From Planctomycetaceae bacterium (GTDB taxonomy: Bacteria > Planctomycetota > Planctomycetia > Pirellulales > Pirellulaceae): 18,380 bases of DNA. Numbering within the stretch: position 1 is the stretch's first letter; each line of letters starts with the position of its first letter. The position numbers and the translations under genes are program-made. Below, in pieces: positions 15,881 to 18,380 of the stretch. The stretch lies in NCBI GenBank assembly GCA_018658605.1, contig JABHUV010000324.1:1-18380 (forward strand), read 5' to 3'. A model generated the notes under the pieces. The model was given only the letters and a program-made list of their open reading frames with translations, did no database searches and was not told the DNA's origin.

Positions 15881-17020
15881 TTAAACCACGTTGGAGCGTT
15901 TGGCCTTCTTGATAACTCCTCGCAAAAACTGAAAGACAAGAAACAACAAAAATGGGTATACTGGCCACAATCTAAGTAGAATTGGGGAATCTTTGCCAAG
16001 TACCATTCTAGGGGTTGACTGTGCAGTTTGGTGAAGATCGCGAAAATCGGAGAGCCGCATTGTGTCAAATGTGGCAAACAGTCCAATAACACCTAGTGTC
16101 AATAACAGTAAAAAACAACCCGCTCCAGACATCACACCTTTAAATGCGTCCGTTTCAGTTGGGTGCGTGTCAAAGATCTCAATCTGTCGCCCTTTTCTTA
16201 ACGACAACGGAATCATTTCTGCGGTTTCGCGGGCTTTCGCGTACTCCAGCCACGTTGGTGAAAATGCGTTTTCTTTCGAGGCGAAAATAGCAGCAAGTTG
16301 TTCGTCAGTTGACTCATTGGCAAACGAACGTGAGGGAGCTGTTCGTTGTTCATTGGAAAATAGATACTGGGTGTGAGTCTGATTCTTGTCACTATTGGAC
16401 CATTGGAGTATCGTCCCGTTACGCATCTCTAGCGTCAGGGATATGTCCATTTCAACGTTTGGCGAGATTGGAATTGATGTGCCTGGTGAAAGGGCATATA
16501 GAGATTTCGATTCACCCACTATTGCACTCAACTGCAATAAGTCACGGGTTAGGGCGGTGGTGATTTTGTTTAGTTGGCGAGTGTCCGCATTTTCGCGAAT
16601 AATTATTTGTTGAGTTTCTTCTAAGAAATCATCCGCAGATAACCGGCTAAAACACATCGTCCGCAGTACAGCGTCGGATTCAAATCGAATCATCTCGAGT
16701 TCATAGGCGAATAGTGAATCCGCGTTAGCGTCAACGATTATTAGGGAAAAACCGTGCGTGACCAGACTCCGCACGACATCCTGATTTGAATCTTTTTCAA
16801 AATCCAGCGCGACGAAGATTGTCGTGCCTATGTCCATAGCCAATAATTCTGCCCAATCGTTAAACGCACACATTATGGGATGATGTGTAGGCGGTACAAT
16901 CTGAGCGTCGTCAATATAGATCGCGGAACAGTGGCCTCCTTCGAGGACGGCGCGACTAAGGATCTCAACGCAGTCGGCAGAGAATCCAAGGAACACGAAC
17001 TCAGGAAGAGGGTTGTTCAT
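15881..17020 (-). CDS. Rossmann/Gfo-Idh-like protein with two C-terminal membrane segments, function unknown
   Basis: With the ATG at 17020 as residue 1, the protein begins with a strand-helix pattern (EFVFLGFSADCVEILSRA) that looks like the start of a Rossmann or flavodoxin-like fold. It lacks a clean GxGxxG. The middle has a beta-rich region (MDISLTLEMRNGTILQW). The segment WLEYAKARETAEMIPLSLRKGRQIEI followed by TETDAFKGVMSG resembles, from memory, the C-terminus of planctomycete Gfo/Idh/MocA-like proteins that end in membrane spans. Two hydrophobic segments lie at about 296-318 and 350-367, and the C-terminus is basic. The frame can extend to a GTG at 17131 (37 more residues, 19 bases from the upstream gene), but those residues look non-conserved. 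No catalytic site can be defined. Confidence 0.72.
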   Translation of the reverse strand: MNNPLPEFVFLGFSADCVEILSRAVLEGGHCSAIYIDDAQIVPPTHHPIMCAFNDWAELLAMDIGTTIFVALDFEKDSNQDVVRSLVTHGFSLIIVDANADSLFAYELEMIRFESDAVLRTMCFSRLSADDFLEETQQIIIRENADTRQLNKITTALTRDLLQLSAIVGESKSLYALSPGTSIPISPNVEMDISLTLEMRNGTILQWSNSDKNQTHTQYLFSNEQRTAPSRSFANESTDEQLAAIFASKENAFSPTWLEYAKARETAEMIPLSLRKGRQIEIFDTHPTETDAFKGVMSGAGCFLLLLTLGVIGLFATFDTMRLSDFRDLHQTAQSTPRMVLGKDSPILLRLWPVYPFLLFLVFQFLRGVIKKAKRSNVV

Positions 17021-17150
17021 TAGTATGTTGCCAAGTGGAGAGACCGGGTGAGTAGCTGTGGAAAACAAGCCGCAACACTTTAAACTAAATTCGCGAGTGG
17101 TCTCTGTCAACAGATGAAGGCATCTTGCCACGTCACTCTAGCTGGAACTG

Positions 17151-17540
17151 CTAAGCGACGCGTGGTGAGCGCAATAAGAGATTAGGTGATTCGACACGGT
17201 CGTTAATCAGACAACGCTGAATATAGGGATACATTAAATTGATCATAGATTCAGCAGATTGTATATGAATAACGAAAGATCCCGCTAAAGGGGGGATGTG
17301 ACTAGCACAGATGATACCATTCGCACCGTTTTCGTAAGCACGCATCACATCTTTTAGTAACGAATAGTTTTCACTGCAATGAATATATGTGTCACCCAAT
17401 CGCACCGTTTCTGAGTTCAATGCGAAACGAGTAATTTGTGTATGTGTGCCGAATATTGGCTCTATGTCTGCGAGGATAAGATTCGCCTTCAAAAACCTTG
17501 TTAAAATCGCTGCCGTAAGTTTAGAACCAGCCGGAGGCAT
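17151..17540 (-). CDS. Stand-alone Mur-ligase N-terminal-like domain protein
   Basis: The 129 residues resemble the UDP-binding N-terminal domain of Mur ligases (MurE/MurF). The match runs over ITRFALNSETVRLGDTYIH (family: xDSRxVxPGDxFxA), then AYENGANGIICAS (family: AxxxGAxavv) and a hydrophobic SFVIHIQSAE stretch (family: V.V.d...A). The protein stops after about 120 residues, before any ATP-binding GTNGKTT motif, so it cannot be a ligase on its own. It overlaps the upstream MurE-like stop (TAATG) and has an AAAGGAA element (17547-17553) 6 bases before its ATG, so it is probably coupled to that gene. It may be a substrate-binding accessory subunit or the truncated remnant of a second ligase; the good ribosome-binding site favours a real product. 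Confidence 0.68.
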   Translation of the reverse strand: MPPAGSKLTAAILTRFLKANLILADIEPIFGTHTQITRFALNSETVRLGDTYIHCSENYSLLKDVMRAYENGANGIICASHIPPLAGSFVIHIQSAESMINLMYPYIQRCLINDRVESPNLLLRSPRVA

Positions 17541-18380
17541 TATAAGTTCCTTTCAGATGAGGATCCGTCGAGTCCGGGGAAAGGGAGGATGTCGACGCCT
17601 AAAACAGGTTCTGGGTAAAGTAATTGGTCCAGACATATGTCGGTAATTTGTCGATCGTCGAAATACAAAGTTTGACTACCAAGTAGGTGTTGCGTGCGAA
17701 ACCCTTTACCGGCGATCAACACCGAATCATCCGTATTCGCGTGGGCTAAGGCCCAGACGATGGCTCGCTCACGACTTACAATGACCTCCGCGTTAGCGGG
17801 GCGACGGTATCCATCGAGAATATCGTGGGCGATCGAAAGCGTTTCTTCGTTAGCGGGATCATTTTCGGTGATAATTGTAATGTCCGCCGCTTTTTCCGCG
17901 ATCCGACCCATATCGGCGCGTACCGGAACTGGGGTATTCGCACCCGGACCGTAAACAACAATAAGCCGGCCCTTGGTTATTTGACGCACGCTATGCAGTG
18001 CGTTGCGAAGTGCGAGCGGAGAGTTTGCGGCGTCAATATAAACGTCGAAATCCTGACCACGGGAAATACGCTCAAGATGGCCCTGAATGGATGCAACTCG
18101 ACCAATAGCTTCTGTAATTTCAGGAAGTGTATAACCTTCAAGTAATGCAAGTGCGGTTGCTTGAAGACAGTGATATACATGGTGGTGGCCAATAATCGAT
18201 GTAAATGCAACCGCGCTAGCGCCACCGGCGTGTATTCGAAAACGCTGTCCGTCCGCACTATGGTTAAGATGTTCAACCCAGATGTCGCAGTCGTCGTTAG
18301 AGCCAATTGTTAGGGCTGGACTTTCAATTAGTGGTAGATCAAATCGTGATGTTGCATCGTCGGCATTTACAATAACCACA
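17540..18380 (-). CDS. Diverged MurE-like Mur ligase (C-terminal part; N-terminus off the right edge)
   Basis: This is the middle-to-C-terminal half of a UDP-MurNAc-tripeptide-synthase-like protein, which in canonical form adds the third amino acid to the peptidoglycan stem peptide. Family landmarks, numbered from the GTG at 18379: VNADDATSR (4-12), GHHHVYHCLQATALAL (64-79), LPEITEAI, QGHLERISRGQDF (99-111), KGRLIVVYGPGA (136-147), DMGRIAEKAADITIIT (156-171), LSIAHDILDGY (181-191), DSVLIAGKG (218-226) and YFDDRQI. Many catalytic motifs differ from MurE consensus: GR(x)E is GHLE, DYAHTPD is DAANSPL, GGDRDxxKRP is GANTPVPVR, DNPRxE is NDPANEE, and GKGHE is GKGFR. It is therefore probably a paralogue with altered or lost ligase activity. 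The frame is open to the window's end. Confidence 0.85.
   Translation of the reverse strand, partial: VVIVNADDATSRFDLPLIESPALTIGSNDDCDIWVEHLNHSADGQRFRIHAGGASAVAFTSIIGHHHVYHCLQATALALLEGYTLPEITEAIGRVASIQGHLERISRGQDFDVYIDAANSPLALRNALHSVRQITKGRLIVVYGPGANTPVPVRADMGRIAEKAADITIITENDPANEETLSIAHDILDGYRRPANAEVIVSRERAIVWALAHANTDDSVLIAGKGFRTQHLLGSQTLYFDDRQITDICLDQLLYPEPVLGVDILPFPGLDGSSSERNL

Noticed and set aside
15853..16092. Minus-strand 79-codon frame near the end of the two-TM protein
   Set aside because: It overlaps the C-terminal coding region of the longer gene in another frame, and its hydrophobic content derives from that overlap.

Overview
The window looks like chromosomal DNA of a planctomycete, probably Pirellulales-like, of moderate-to-low GC by eye. 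The evidence is family content. There is a planctomycete-type ECF sigma factor directly followed by a serine/threonine kinase. There is also a secreted VCBS/FG-GAP propeller protein, a trypsin-like protease with two PDZ modules, and a MurE-like gene followed by a membrane-tailed Gfo/Idh-like protein. Finally, a decayed ferrochelatase is of the type that carries Fe-S-ligand cysteines. I see no tRNA, rRNA, CRISPR array, insertion sequence or phage gene.

Layout, left to right. (1) 1-2488, minus strand: a regulatory cassette read right to left, consisting of a 65-aa protein, an ECF sigma factor and a kinase that runs off the left edge. The 65-aa gene is preceded by a near-perfect sigma-54 (-24/-12) promoter. 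(2) 2678-3241, plus strand: a PAS-like/LuxR-type regulator divergent from the cassette. (3) 3349-5827, minus strand: a two-gene unit of a metal-dependent amidohydrolase followed by a secreted VCBS propeller protein. (4) 5973-6974, plus strand: a ferrochelatase (hemH) pseudogene with several independent lesions. (5) 6977-15755, minus strand: htrA-like protease, thiL, tsaE, addB-like, addA-like, tightly packed with 4-base and longer overlaps. (6) 15881-18380, minus strand: the C-terminal part of a diverged MurE-like ligase (runs off the right edge), a stand-alone Mur-ligase N-terminal-like domain translationally coupled to it, and a two-TM protein with a Rossmann/Gfo-Idh flavour.

How the genes work together. 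The AddA-AddB pair is a complete two-subunit helicase-nuclease for double-strand-break processing. It shares a transcription unit with the housekeeping genes tsaE (tRNA t6A) and thiL (thiamine diphosphate). The sigma factor and kinase form the usual planctomycete pairing in which the kinase is thought to act on the same regulatory pathway. The MurE-like gene has lost many canonical MurE catalytic motifs while keeping an open frame, and its neighbour carries only the Mur N-terminal fold. Together they look like a repurposed Mur-derived module rather than a housekeeping step.

Best leads: the hemH pseudogene, the diverged MurE-like protein plus stand-alone Mur N-domain, and the sigma-54 promoter with nearby repeats in front of a tiny protein heading a sigma-factor/kinase cassette.
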